DNA from: Acrocarpospora phusangensis
GTDB lineage: Bacteria > Actinomycetota > Actinomycetes > Streptosporangiales > Streptosporangiaceae
Length of the DNA stretch: 64,000 nucleotides
Assembly: GCF_016862995.1 (NCBI RefSeq)
Contig: NZ_BOOA01000014.1
Location: 62,001-126,000, forward strand
Reading direction: 5' to 3'
The stretch's first letter is position 1; every line of letters begins with the position of its first letter. The position numbers and the translations under genes are program-made. Under the pieces are notes generated by a model. The model made no database searches. It had not been told where the DNA came from and was given only the letters and a program-made list of their open reading frames with translations. Shown here in pieces: positions 1 to 8,539 of the stretch.

Positions 1-2
1 CC

Positions 3-1040
3 GGCAGGTTCACCGCCGGCAACCGGTACGAGCGCCCGGCCTCGATGCCCAACCTCAACAACGAGGGCTTCGCCATCGCGCCGCAGCAGGAGTGCGTGGA
101 CGGCCACAAGCCCGTCTTCTGGACCGACGACAGCAACACCGGCGGCCACGCGCTGCGCAGCGGCACGATCAACTGCACCGTCCTCGATCTCGACGCGGAC
201 GACGACGGCGTCAACGACGACGTGGACGTGACGTTCCCGCCGGGCACCTCGCAGGCGAACAACCCGGCCAACGAGACGTTCTCCGACCGGCTCCGCGGCG
301 GCACCACGTCGGGCAAGATCCTCGACCGCGACGGCCGTACGCTGGCGGTCTCCGACGCCGCCGCCCCCGCCGGGGTCCTGGTGGCCACCGGTCCGGGCTC
401 GCTCCCGGCACGGATCCAGCTGGCCGACCACTTCGGCACGATCGACCTGGGGCAGGGCTCCTACAAGCTCACCGCCTCCGGCAAGACGGCCACGATCACG
501 ACGGTCACCGGCGAGCAGGCGGTCGTCACCGTCACCGTGAACGGCACGCCGATCACCCAGACCGTCGGCGCGGGCGCGTCCCTCACCTTCACCGAAGTGC
601 CGGGCAACGGCACGGTCGCCGGTCTGACCGGCATCCGGCGCACGGGCGCCGTCACCCTCCGCGCGAACGGCCTGCCCGCTGCCGCCTGCGCCGGCATCGA
701 CGTCCAGAACGTCATGGTCGCCACCAGCGCCACCAGCGTGATCTCCGGCACCGGCGGCAACGACCTGATCATCGGCCGGTCCGGCGACGACCGCGTCAAC
801 GGGAACGGCGGTGACGACTGCGTCGCGACCCAGGGCGGCGACGACGAGATCGTCACGGCCGGCGGCGGCGACTGGATCGACGCGGGCAACGGGAACAACG
901 TGGTGACCGCGGGCGGCGGCGACGACACCGTCACCGCCGGGAACGGCGACGACAGCGTGGACTGCGGGGCGGGCGTGGACGTGGCGCGGCCGGGCCGTGG
1001 CGCGAACACGAACGTCGGCGAGGGCTGCGAGACGTTCTGA
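3..1040 (+). CDS. C-terminal part of a secreted esterase/phytase-like protein with RTX repeats (5' end outside window)
   Basis: The reading frame is open from the first bases, so the gene starts before the window. The visible N-terminal part contains NLNNEGFAIAP and WTDDSNTGGHALRSG, which resemble the end of secreted proteins with an 'esterase-like activity of phytase' propeller. The middle is a beta-rich low-complexity region. The last 90 residues hold several calcium-binding nonapeptide (RTX) units such as GGNDLIIGRSGDD and GNGDDSVDCG, ending in a paired-cysteine tail. RTX units fold on calcium outside the cell, so the protein is inferred to be exported. The enzyme class is inferred from a short stretch and is moderately certain; the RTX repeats are clear. 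Confidence 0.72.
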   Translation, partial: GRFTAGNRYERPASMPNLNNEGFAIAPQQECVDGHKPVFWTDDSNTGGHALRSGTINCTVLDLDADDDGVNDDVDVTFPPGTSQANNPANETFSDRLRGGTTSGKILDRDGRTLAVSDAAAPAGVLVATGPGSLPARIQLADHFGTIDLGQGSYKLTASGKTATITTVTGEQAVVTVTVNGTPITQTVGAGASLTFTEVPGNGTVAGLTGIRRTGAVTLRANGLPAAACAGIDVQNVMVATSATSVISGTGGNDLIIGRSGDDRVNGNGGDDCVATQGGDDEIVTAGGGDWIDAGNGNNVVTAGGGDDTVTAGNGDDSVDCGAGVDVARPGRGANTNVGEGCETF

Positions 1041-1048
1041 GCCTGACC

Positions 1049-1080
1049 AGCCCGTGGCCTGCTCGCGCAGGTCACGGGCT
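1049..1080 (+). terminator. Rho-independent-type hairpin after the RTX gene
   Basis: Arms at 1049-1061 and 1068-1080 pair over 13 bp with one G-U pair and a six-base loop, starting 8 nt after the stop codon. No long T run follows, as is usual in high-GC actinomycetes. Confidence 0.75.
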
Positions 1081-1169
1081 CTGTCGTTGGCGTGTCGGTG
1101 CCTGCCGCACGGGTAGGGGAACAGCGTGGCAGTCGACAACGGCACAGCGAACGCAGTGAGGTGAGGACC

Positions 1170-1490
1170 ATGCCACGAGGTTCCAGTCCCAAGCGGGAAC
1201 GGCAGTACAAGCACATCAAGGACAGCGTCAAGAAGCGCGGGGAGAGCGAGAAGCGGGCCGAGGAGATCGCGGCCAGGACGGTCAACAAGGAGCGTGCCCG
1301 ATCGGGTGAGGCCAAGACGGCGAGCCGTACCTCGCTCAAGGACATCTCCTCCTCCCGGCGCGGCGGGCTCCGCTCCCACACGGGCGCGGGCGGCCGCACC
1401 AAGCAGCAGCTCTACTCGGAGGCGCAGCGCCGGAACATCAAGGGCCGTTCCGCCATGACGAAGGCGCAACTGGAGAAGGCGCTCGGCTGA
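1170..1490 (+). CDS. Small basic Rho-N-like protein ('plasmid stabilization' family)
   Basis: This 106-residue, very basic protein begins MPRGSSPKRERQYKHIKDSV. It carries EEIAARTVNKERARSGE and a C-terminal RNIKGRSAMTKAQLEKALG, a Rho-termination-factor N-terminal-like helix pair expected to bind nucleic acid. Actinomycete homologues are usually named plasmid stabilization protein, although the genes are chromosomal and the real role is unknown. I chose the ATG at 1170 because a GAGGTGAGG ribosome site lies just upstream and the family begins there; an in-frame upstream start at 1092 would add 26 atypical residues. It is followed closely by a small membrane-peptide gene. Confidence 0.8.
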   Translation: MPRGSSPKRERQYKHIKDSVKKRGESEKRAEEIAARTVNKERARSGEAKTASRTSLKDISSSRRGGLRSHTGAGGRTKQQLYSEAQRRNIKGRSAMTKAQLEKALG

Positions 1491-1529
1491 CCGCGTTAGG
1501 GAGGCGTTCCTCCGGGCAGTCGGGTGCTC

Positions 1530-1679
1530 ATGGTTACTCTGCTTTGGCTCATCGCCGTAGTGCTGGTCATCGCCGGGATCTACGTCATCCTGGCCCGCCG
1601 GGACATCCTCTGGGGGATCGTCCTCATCGTCGTCGGCCTGCTCGTCGGACCGGGCGGCGTAAGCATCTTCAACGTCTAG
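1530..1679 (+). CDS. GPGG-motif small membrane protein (copy 1)
   Basis: This is a 49-residue peptide starting MVTLLWLIAVVLVIAGIYV. It has two hydrophobic segments (about residues 3-21 and 26-39) separated by a short ARRD loop, and ends LLVGPGGVSIFNV. The GPGG signature near the C-terminus marks a widespread actinobacterial family of tiny membrane proteins with no known function. A near-identical paralogue lies at 32890-33039 on the other strand. The near identity at protein level and the conserved GPGG end argue strongly that it is a real gene despite its size. Confidence 0.8.
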   Translation: MVTLLWLIAVVLVIAGIYVILARRDILWGIVLIVVGLLVGPGGVSIFNV

Positions 1680-1798
1680 CCGCCCCGGGGAGGGCGTCAA
1701 GCAATCTCAAGCTGGGCGAACACGACGATTCCGGCCATCAACCAGGCCACGCAATCGCCGACATGCCCTGAATGCACGGTGTGCAATGCATCCCTGAT

Positions 1799-1847
1799 CG
1801 GCCGGGTGCCGGTCCTGGCACGTACTGCCAGGTCCGGCACCCGGCCG
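1799..1847. terminator. Long hairpin between convergent genes, likely bidirectional terminator
   Basis: Arms 1799-1820 and 1826-1847 pair over 22 bp with a single T-T mismatch and a five-base loop (CGTAC). It lies between a plus-strand gene ending at 1679 and a minus-strand gene ending at 1935. The remaining 1680-1934 sequence shows no gene. Confidence 0.7.
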
Positions 1848-1934
1848 TCCCACACGCCCAGCACGGCCACCGCCAGCGCGGCGAGTATCTTCGGAAGCCA
1901 CGCCAGCCACTCGATTCCGGTCGGATCGTACGGG

Positions 1935-2300
1935 CTACCGGTCCCAGGGGGCGGTCTCGCCCATCTTGTCGTAGTACTTGGCCAGGTGGGCCTTGACCCG
2001 CCCGACCTCGCCCTGCGGAATGTCCACCCCGCCCCGCGCCCCCTGCATGATCCCTCCGGCCGCCATCACCGCGCGCGGCACGGCCTTCAGCTTCCCGTCG
2101 ACCACGTCGGCGATGAGGAGCTTGTAGCTCCCGAAGTTCTGGGGTTCGTCGCCGTCGTACCAGACGTGCGCGTCACGGTAGGCCGCGTCCGGGGCCTCCT
2201 CCGCTCCGGCCCACTTGCGGACACGATCGTCGGCCGCGTCCCCGTCCCACTCACGGGAACGATCGGCCAGGGGCAGATTCTGGAATCGCGTAACAGTCAT
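1935..2300 (-). CDS. Conserved hypothetical protein
   Basis: This is a 121-residue soluble protein. It starts MTVTRFQNLPLADRSREWDG, is rich in charged residues and tryptophan, and ends in a helical segment with VDIPQGEVGRVKAHLAKYY. I do not recognise an enzyme fold. The C-terminal pattern (AVPRAVMAAGGIMQGARGG followed by a K/R-rich helix) reminds me of a short domain in some actinobacterial and phage-associated proteins, but I cannot place it. I chose the start at 2300 over 2327 because homologues begin with a TRFQNLPLADR-like sequence, and this start leaves room for the divergent SDR promoter. Confidence 0.6.
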   Translation of the reverse strand: MTVTRFQNLPLADRSREWDGDAADDRVRKWAGAEEAPDAAYRDAHVWYDGDEPQNFGSYKLLIADVVDGKLKAVPRAVMAAGGIMQGARGGVDIPQGEVGRVKAHLAKYYDKMGETAPWDR

Positions 2301-2448
2301 AACAAACCCCTGCCCGCCTACACACACCCAAACAGCCCGTGGAGGTCTGACGGCCCGCTCGTGTCGTCTTTACGTGGGCGGGGGCTTACCCGCTTCGCCG
2401 ATGGGCACGCGTTCGTTAGGTGATCAGATCGAGGGGCACTGGAGGGGA

Positions 2449-3312
2449 ATGTCCGATAAACCGAACCAGACGCCGCCGGCGCAGACGCAGAGGTATCCGG
2501 GGAGCAGCGGGGAGATGACTCCCGAGCCGCGGGATGAGATGCGTGACTACGAGGGGCGTGGGCTGCTTGAGGGCAGGCGGGCGCTGATCACTGGAGGGGA
2601 TTCGGGGATCGGGCGGGCGGTCGCGGTGGCGTTCGCGAAGGAGGGGGCGGATGTCGCGATCGCGTACCTGACCGAGCATGAGGACGCGGAGCACACCCGC
2701 AAGCTGGTGGAGCAGGCCGGGCGGCGGTGCGTGCTGCTGCCGGGGGATCTCGGGCAGGCCGATCACTGCGCGGAGGTGGTCGAGGAGACGGTGCGTGAGC
2801 TGGGCGGGCTGGAGATTCTCGTCAACAATGTCGCGTATCAGCAACCGGTGGACTCTCTCGACGAGCTCAGCGATGAGCAGTGGGAGCACACGTTCGCCGT
2901 CAACATTCACAGCTACTTCCGGGTGACCAGGGCGGCGCTGCGGCATATGGGCGAGGGCGCCGCCATCGTCAACACCTCCTCGATCAACGGGTTGCGCGGT
3001 AACAAGACCCTGATCGACTATGCCGCGACCAAGGGCGCGATCAACGCGTTCACCCAGTCGATGGCGCAGAACCTGATGGAGCGGGGGATCCGGGTCAATG
3101 CGGTCGCGCCGGGGCCGGTGTGGACGCCGCTGATTCCGGCCACCTTCCCGCCGGAGAGGGTCGACGAGTTCGGCAAGCAGGCGCCGATGAAACGGGCCGC
3201 GGATCCGGATGAGATCGCGCCGTCGTATGTGTTCTTCGCCGCCGGGCGGCTCTCGTCGTACTACACGGGCGAGGTGCTGGCGCCCGTCGGCGGCGAAACG
3301 CTGCCGGGCTGA
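2449..3312 (+). CDS. Short-chain dehydrogenase/reductase (YghA-like, general stress type)
   Basis: This 287-residue SDR has an N-terminal tail, then the cofactor motif TGGDSGIG (residues 48-55). It also has the NNVA motif near 126-129, catalytic Ser177/178 in NTSSING and the YAATK active site (Tyr191, Lys195). The tail with PAQTQRYPGSSGEM and MRDYEGRG is typical of the YghA/YdaD group of stress-linked SDRs that use NAD(P). I chose the ATG at 2449 over an in-frame ATG at 2401 because GGAGGGG lies directly upstream and the family starts MSDKP. One base separates it from the topoisomerase gene, so the two are probably cotranscribed. The substrate is unknown. Confidence 0.88.
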   Translation: MSDKPNQTPPAQTQRYPGSSGEMTPEPRDEMRDYEGRGLLEGRRALITGGDSGIGRAVAVAFAKEGADVAIAYLTEHEDAEHTRKLVEQAGRRCVLLPGDLGQADHCAEVVEETVRELGGLEILVNNVAYQQPVDSLDELSDEQWEHTFAVNIHSYFRVTRAALRHMGEGAAIVNTSSINGLRGNKTLIDYAATKGAINAFTQSMAQNLMERGIRVNAVAPGPVWTPLIPATFPPERVDEFGKQAPMKRAADPDEIAPSYVFFAAGRLSSYYTGEVLAPVGGETLPG

Positions 3313-3313
3313 C

Positions 3314-4312
3314 ATGGGGGAACTGCGGCCCAGCGATCCCGCCGAACCCGGGATCACGCGCCGCCGCCGAGGGCGTTCCTTCTCGTACGCCTACGCCGAC
3401 GGCCGCCCCGTGAAGGACCGGCGCACCCTCAAGCGGATCAGGGCGCTGGTTCTCCCGCCGGCCTGGCGGGACGTCTGGATCTGCCGCGACCCCGACGGCC
3501 ACATCCAGGCCGTGGGCACCGACGCCGACGGGCGGCGGCAGTACCGCTACCACGACGTCTGGCGCGAGGAGCAGGACCGGGCCAAGTTCGAGCGGGTGGG
3601 GAAACTGGCCGAACGGCTGCCCGATTTCCGGGAGAAGGTCCGGGCCGACCTCGACGAGAAGGGCCTGACCAGGGATCGGGTCCTGGCCGCTGCCGCGAGG
3701 ATGCTCGACCTCGGCCTGTTCCGGGTCGGCGGCGAGGCGTACGAGTCCGTCGGCCTGGCCACCCTGCGCGTGGAGCACGTGAGCTGTACGGCGGACCGGG
3801 TGACGTGCTCCTACCCGGCCAAGGGCGGCAAGCCGCGCGAGGTCGAGATCACCGATCCGGACGTCCGCGAGGTCGTCGCCGCCCTGTGCGAGGCGCATGA
3901 CGAGGGCGAGTTGCTCCGCTACGAGCGGGACGGCGCGTGGATCGACGTCAGGAGTGACGACATCAACGCGTACCTGCGGGAACGATTCGACGCCGAGGTG
4001 ACGGCCAAGGACTTCCGTACCTGGCACGCCACCGTGTACGCCGCCGTCGGGCTGGCGGTTTCGAAGCGGGTGCGTACCAGGACCGGCCGGCGCAGGGCCG
4101 TCACCCGGGTCATGAAGGAGGTGGCCGAGTATCTCGGCAACACTCCGGCGGTCGCGCGGGCCTCGTACGTGGACCCGCGCGTGACCGCCGCGTACGAGCG
4201 GGGGAAGACGATCGAGCGCGCCCTCGCCGACCTGGGCCGGGACGACGGCCCGGCCACCCACGGCCCGGCCGAACGCGCGGTCGTCGCCCTCCTCAAACGC
4301 GCGCCGCGCTAG
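3314..4312 (+). CDS. DNA topoisomerase IB (poxvirus type)
   Basis: This 332-residue enzyme would relax supercoiled DNA through a 3'-phosphotyrosine bond. The N-terminal domain (about residues 20-95) has the family pattern LVLPPAWRDVWIC and QYRYHDVWREEQ. The catalytic domain shows Arg137 (LFRVGGEAY), Lys170 (SYPAKGG), Arg235/His238 (KDFRTWHAT) and the nucleophile Tyr285 (ARASYVDPRV), in the order expected for type IB enzymes. It begins one base after the SDR stop codon and is likely translated from the same message. Bacterial homologues often occur in stress or DNA-repair neighbourhoods. Confidence 0.93.
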   Translation: MGELRPSDPAEPGITRRRRGRSFSYAYADGRPVKDRRTLKRIRALVLPPAWRDVWICRDPDGHIQAVGTDADGRRQYRYHDVWREEQDRAKFERVGKLAERLPDFREKVRADLDEKGLTRDRVLAAAARMLDLGLFRVGGEAYESVGLATLRVEHVSCTADRVTCSYPAKGGKPREVEITDPDVREVVAALCEAHDEGELLRYERDGAWIDVRSDDINAYLRERFDAEVTAKDFRTWHATVYAAVGLAVSKRVRTRTGRRRAVTRVMKEVAEYLGNTPAVARASYVDPRVTAAYERGKTIERALADLGRDDGPATHGPAERAVVALLKRAPR

Positions 4313-4357
4313 AACGCACACGGGCAGGTCGAAGAGGCCCGGGTCGGCGGGGAAGGT

Positions 4358-5572
4358 TCAGGCCAGGAGCGCCTCCCCGATCCAGCCGCCGGGGCCGCAG
4401 CCCGGCGGGATGTGGAACACGGCCGACCCGATCGGGGTCGTCCACTCGTTGAGCAGGTCGGCCTCGGCCAGACGCCGCTGCAAGGGGACGAACTGCCGGG
4501 CGACGTCGGCCTGATAGGAGGCGAACAGCAGTCCCGTGTCGGGTACGCCGTCCTGGGCGAGGCCGTCGTCGTAGTTGTAGACCCGCCGCAGGATCCGCAG
4601 GTTCGGGTCCTCGACCCTGGCGCGGCGGATGTGGGCGTACTCGGAGATGACGGGGAATCCGGCGGGGGTGAGCCGCTCGAAGTCCGGTTCGTCGTGTTCG
4701 CGCGAGCCGGTCAGGGGAGCGCCGTCGGACAGGCGGCGGCCGATGGTGAACTCCTTGGCCACGGTGTCGGCGGCGTCCCAGGTCTCCATGTCGGTGTGGA
4801 TCCGGCGCAGGACCAGCGTGGTGCCGTCGCCCGACCAGACGGCACGCTCGAAGTCGGCGTCTCCGGGGACGGGGTTGACGGTTCCGTCGAGCTGGCCCAT
4901 CACGTTGCGCTGGGTGTGGGTCGGCTCCTGCGTGTGGGCGGCGCGCCGGAACCCCCGCTGGGTCCATCTGACCGTGGCGAACGACCGGGCGTCCTTGACG
5001 ATCATCCGGAGGGCGTGGCTGACCGTGAGCGGATCGTCGGCGCAGATCTGCGCGAGCAGGTCGCCGCCGTTCCAGCGCTCCTGGAGCCTGTCGATGGAGA
5101 ACGCCGGCAGGGGCTCGACCGGCGCGGGAAGGCCGGCCGCCTTGAACAGGCCGGGGCCGAAGCCGAAGGTCACGGTGAGGCGGGCGGGCAGCGCCGCCAG
5201 CTCCGGTTCGGTGTCGGCCAGGGCCGCCCGCCCCTGGGTGAGGCGGCGGGCGTCGTCGGTGAGCAGCCGCATCAGGCGGGCCAGGCCGTCCCGGTCGGCG
5301 CCGGCGCGCAGGTCGAAGGCGGCGAACACCGCGTGCGCCTGGGCGGGCGTGGCGATGCCCGCCTGGCGTACGCCGTGGAAGGGCTCCACGGCCGCGCCGA
5401 GGACGGGAACCGCCGCCGGTGACGCCGCCGGGACGGTCTCCGGTGCCCGGGTCATCGCCATGGCCGTGCCCGCCACCGCGCCGGCGGCGGCCACGGCTCC
5501 GCCCGCGAACAGGCCCCGGCGGGTGAGCCGGACCCCGGGGCGGGGGCCCGGCTCATCGCGCGGGTCAGCCAT
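4358..5572 (-). CDS. Tat-exported DyP-type haem peroxidase (EfeB/DtpA-like)
   Basis: This 404-residue protein begins with a twin-arginine signal (LTRRGLFAGGAVAAAGAVAG) and continues as a dye-decolourising peroxidase. The diagnostic GXXDG motif is present as MGQLDGTVNP, with a histidine in SEYAHIRRARVEDPN as the probable proximal haem ligand. It is secreted folded with haem. The ATG overlaps the TGA of the upstream copper-chaperone gene (ATGGCTGA), so translation is coupled; an in-frame GTG at 5581 is a less likely start. In Streptomyces a comparable DyP peroxidase (DtpA) is functionally tied to a PCu(A)C-type chaperone and copper enzyme maturation, which is the model I favour over an iron-uptake EfeB role. 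Confidence 0.92.
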   Translation of the reverse strand: MADPRDEPGPRPGVRLTRRGLFAGGAVAAAGAVAGTAMAMTRAPETVPAASPAAVPVLGAAVEPFHGVRQAGIATPAQAHAVFAAFDLRAGADRDGLARLMRLLTDDARRLTQGRAALADTEPELAALPARLTVTFGFGPGLFKAAGLPAPVEPLPAFSIDRLQERWNGGDLLAQICADDPLTVSHALRMIVKDARSFATVRWTQRGFRRAAHTQEPTHTQRNVMGQLDGTVNPVPGDADFERAVWSGDGTTLVLRRIHTDMETWDAADTVAKEFTIGRRLSDGAPLTGSREHDEPDFERLTPAGFPVISEYAHIRRARVEDPNLRILRRVYNYDDGLAQDGVPDTGLLFASYQADVARQFVPLQRRLAEADLLNEWTTPIGSAVFHIPPGCGPGGWIGEALLA

Positions 5573-6116
5573 CGGAGTCACTCCCCATGTCCATGCCGGG
5601 CTGGTAGTCCTCCTTGGCCCCCGCGAAATCCTTGCCCAGCGCGGTGAACGCGAACGTGCCGCCGTCCTTGAGGGTGAGCGTGAAGGGGATCTCCGCGCCG
5701 GGCTTCACCTCTTCCGCGACCTTCATGAGCATGATGTGGTCGCCGCCCGGCTCCAGGGTGTGCGAGCCGTGCGCGGGGATCACGAAGCCGCCCTCCTTGG
5801 GCTGCATGACCATCTTCCCCTTGGCCTCCACGACCTCGTGGAGTTCGACCATCGGGGCCAGCGGCGTGCTCGCCGACACCACGGCGATGTCGGCGGCGGA
5901 GTTGTTGACGAGGGTGCCGAAGGCGGCGGTCATGCCCTCCTTGGTGGTCTTGACCCAGGGGTCGGTGATGGTGAGCGCGGGAGCCGCGGCGGACGGCGAG
6001 GCCACCGCGGCCGGCGCGACGACGGCGGCCGGAGACGCGGTCTGCCGCGCACCGCAGGCGGAGACGGTCGCGACGGCGGCGATGGCGAGTGTGACGAAGA
6101 CATGACGCGAAGACAT
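5565..6116 (-). CDS. PCu(A)C-type periplasmic/extracytoplasmic copper chaperone lipoprotein
   Basis: This 183-residue protein has a lipoprotein signal ending in a lipobox (TVSAC) and an alanine-rich linker. The PCu(A)C domain shows the copper motif pattern: His in ELHEVVE, Met in GKMVM, His in HTLEPGGDHIMLM and a final Met. A C-terminal QPGMDMG adds further possible Cu ligands. It would carry Cu(I) outside the membrane and hand it to cuproenzymes. It overlaps the DyP peroxidase gene by 8 nt and lies downstream of a membrane-protein gene on the same strand. GGAAGGG precedes the ATG at 6116. Confidence 0.9.
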   Translation of the reverse strand: MSSRHVFVTLAIAAVATVSACGARQTASPAAVVAPAAVASPSAAAPALTITDPWVKTTKEGMTAAFGTLVNNSAADIAVVSASTPLAPMVELHEVVEAKGKMVMQPKEGGFVIPAHGSHTLEPGGDHIMLMKVAEEVKPGAEIPFTLTLKDGGTFAFTALGKDFAGAKEDYQPGMDMGSDSDG

Positions 6117-6220
6117 GGGAATGCCCTTCCGCAAGCACTGGTGGAATCGGCGCGTACGCCGACGACACCCCTGGTCAGGGGTGCGAAGAGAAACCGAGAA
6201 GGCTGCGCCGACCTCGGGGA

Positions 6221-6784
6221 TCAGGCAGTGACAGTGCCGGCGGCGGGAGGTGGGCCGCGTCGCCCCACCTGGTGGCCGAGCATGGCGGAGCGCGGCGTCG
6301 GCGCCGACTCCACCAGCGGAAGAACGAACGAGACGTACGCCGGATCGACGGCGGCCACGACGATGAGCCGCAACCGGCTCTCCAGCCGACGCAGCAGCGC
6401 CCACACCAGGGCCTCGCCGCGCGACAGCCACAACGCGGTCATGCCCGCCGCCCACGCGTGCGTGACCAGCATCCCGAGACCGGGCACCAGCCCCGAATGC
6501 ACGTGCCCGGAGTGCGCGGCGGCCAGCGGCTCGACCGTGTGCGCGACCGAGAAGAGCACGTGGAGCGCCGCCTGCGAGGCCGCGAGCGCCAGGAAGATCA
6601 CGCCTCTGGATCGTTCGCGCCCGGCCACGGCGAAGGCGAGCAGGAAGGAGCCGGCCATCGCGACCAGCAGGGTACGCGCGGAGACGGCCCCGCCCGCGAA
6701 GACGTGCGCCCCGAGGCCCAGGACGACCGAGACCACGGCGAACGCGGCGGCCCGGACGGCTCTCAGGAACATCGTGGCTGACAT
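6221..6784 (-). CDS. Small multi-spanning membrane protein, paralogue of the gene at 8540-9082
   Basis: This is a 187-residue hydrophobic protein with about five predicted membrane segments. It starts MSATMFLRAVRAAAFAVVSV and contains LGLGAHVFAGG in helix 1 and a His-rich loop (AHTVEPLAAAHSGHVHSG). It shares the GAHVFAGGA / LHHLF-type signatures and order with the gene at 8540-9082, so the two are paralogues flanking a PepSY protein. The histidines could bind a metal, and the PCu(A)C/DyP neighbours suggest copper. The function of the family is not established. The start at 6784 has no strong ribosome site. Confidence 0.8.
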   Translation of the reverse strand: MSATMFLRAVRAAAFAVVSVVLGLGAHVFAGGAVSARTLLVAMAGSFLLAFAVAGRERSRGVIFLALAASQAALHVLFSVAHTVEPLAAAHSGHVHSGLVPGLGMLVTHAWAAGMTALWLSRGEALVWALLRRLESRLRLIVVAAVDPAYVSFVLPLVESAPTPRSAMLGHQVGRRGPPPAAGTVTA

Positions 6785-6888
6785 GGCGCCGCCATCATCG
6801 CACGGGAACAGGCCGCTCCCCCTCCCGCCCTCACCACCGATCGCCCCCAGCACAGCCCTGGTGGACCCCCAACGGCGAGGACAGGGAG

Positions 6889-6920
6889 GGCCGGCTCCCG
6901 GCCCAGCCCGGGAGCCGGCC
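6889..6920 (-). terminator. Hairpin terminator downstream of the PepSY gene
   Basis: Perfect 13-bp arms 6889-6901 and 6908-6920 (GGCCGGCTCCCGG and its complement) enclose a six-base loop. It lies 62 nt past the PepSY stop and separates it from the next membrane-protein gene. Confidence 0.8.
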
Positions 6921-6981
6921 TTGCAGCCGACCGGCCCCGAGGCTCTTGGCTCCCGAGCTGCGCAGGACGTCACGAAGGACC

Positions 6982-8337
6982 TCAGCGCGACCTGCTGACA
7001 CGGCCGAGCACGACGTCGACGACCAGGAAGGCGAGCAGGGAGATGCCGAGCAGCGGGATGAACACGCCCACCGCGACCGCCACCGCCGCCACGGGCAGGA
7101 GCACCGCCTTGGGCACCGCCCGCCAGCCGCCCCGCTCGTACGGCGCGGCGAAGCCGCGGGTGGGCCGCCGCAGCCACCACATCCGGTAACCCCAGACGAT
7201 CATGGTGATGAGCCCGGCGGCGAGGGCGGCCAGCAGGATCTGGTTGGGCAGGCCGAACAGCACGCCCATGTGGCCGTCGATGCCCCACCGGACCAGCTTG
7301 GCCGCCAGCGGGAAGTCGTCGAAGCGCAGCTCCGCGGTCACCTGACCGGTCGCCGGGTCGACGGCGACCTGGTCGTTTCGCTGGGGAATCTCCCGGTCCA
7401 TCTCCTTGACCGTGTACGCGGCGCCCGCTTCGGCGGGCCAGACGATCTCCAGCGGGCCGGACAGACCGCTCCCGGCCGCCGCCCCCGCGATCCGGTCGGC
7501 GTCGGCCCCGGAGGCGGGCTGCGCGGAGGTGCCGGAGTGACCGGCGTGGTCGCCGCCGGAGGAGGGCAGCGACGGCGTGGTCCAGCCGAGCGCCGTCTGG
7601 ACCTTGTCGACGTTCGCGCCCGCGTAGGTGGACCACGTCAGGCCGGTCGCCGAGAGGAAGAGCAGGCCGACCACGATCCAGATGCCCACGGACCCGTGCC
7701 AGGACAGCGTCCGCCGCAGCCCCGTCGCCTTGCGGTCGGGCCGCAGCGTACGGAGGCGGTGGCTCAGCCACAGCACGACGCCACCGAGGGCGACCAGCCA
7801 CAGCCAACTGGCGGCCAGCTCGCTGTAGAGACGGCCGGGTTCGCCCAGGTGCAGGTGGCGGTGGAGGGTCGAGATCCAGGTACGGACGGGCAGCGCGCCC
7901 GAACTCCCGTAACTGTGCTCCGCGCCGAGCACCTTGCCGGTGGCCGGATCGACGAAGACGGCTAACCGCGTGGATTCCGGCAGGCCGTCCACGTTCAGCA
8001 GGACCTGGGTGGTCTGCCCCGGTTCGGCGGCGGGGCGTACGGCGCTGATGGAGCCCTGGGGATGGGCGGTCCGGGCCGCGTCGATCTGCTGGGCCAGGGG
8101 AAGCGCCGCCTGTCCGGGCTGGGCGGGCGCCGTGGTCAGCACGTCGGAGTAGACGATCTTCTCGATCTGGAAGGAGGCGGCGTACAGCAGGCCGGTGGTG
8201 GCGGCCACCAGCAGGAAGGGGGCGACGAGGATGCCGGCGTAGAAGTGCAGGCGCAGCAGGAGGGCGCGCAGCGCGGGCCACGTGGCGGGCCGGGACTTTT
8301 CGGGGGCAGGCTGAAGCTCGCGTACATCAGAGGTCAT
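6982..8337 (-). CDS. PepSY-associated transmembrane protein
   Basis: This 451-residue membrane protein has the PepSY_TM layout: a first helix near residue 30-50 after the basic LLLRLHFYAG motif, then an extracytoplasmic PepSY domain (DPATGKVLG). This is followed by the paired helices with STLHRHLHLGEPGRLYSELA and a large loop with DHAGHSGTS, a second PepSY unit (DPATGQVTAELRF), and further helices. Such proteins often act in siderophore/ferric reduction or copper handling. Neighbours with His-rich loops and a copper chaperone favour metal handling. It sits between two paralogous small membrane proteins. The ATG is at 8337; the substrate is unknown. Confidence 0.9.
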   Translation of the reverse strand: MTSDVRELQPAPEKSRPATWPALRALLLRLHFYAGILVAPFLLVAATTGLLYAASFQIEKIVYSDVLTTAPAQPGQAALPLAQQIDAARTAHPQGSISAVRPAAEPGQTTQVLLNVDGLPESTRLAVFVDPATGKVLGAEHSYGSSGALPVRTWISTLHRHLHLGEPGRLYSELAASWLWLVALGGVVLWLSHRLRTLRPDRKATGLRRTLSWHGSVGIWIVVGLLFLSATGLTWSTYAGANVDKVQTALGWTTPSLPSSGGDHAGHSGTSAQPASGADADRIAGAAAGSGLSGPLEIVWPAEAGAAYTVKEMDREIPQRNDQVAVDPATGQVTAELRFDDFPLAAKLVRWGIDGHMGVLFGLPNQILLAALAAGLITMIVWGYRMWWLRRPTRGFAAPYERGGWRAVPKAVLLPVAAVAVAVGVFIPLLGISLLAFLVVDVVLGRVSRSR

Positions 8338-8539
8338 GGGGTTCTCCGTTCACGGGGGTACGCCCAGCGAGGGGTTCGTCGAGTCGACGCAGAGTCGACG
8401 CGGCCGCGATGGCCGAGCCGGTCAGCGCGTCCCGCGGCCATGGCGGCGGGACGGCGTACGGACGGGGGCATGCGGTGACACGGTGCGGCCCAGGACGGCC
8501 GGCACCGGCGGAAGAGGATTCACGGGCACACGGCCCGGA

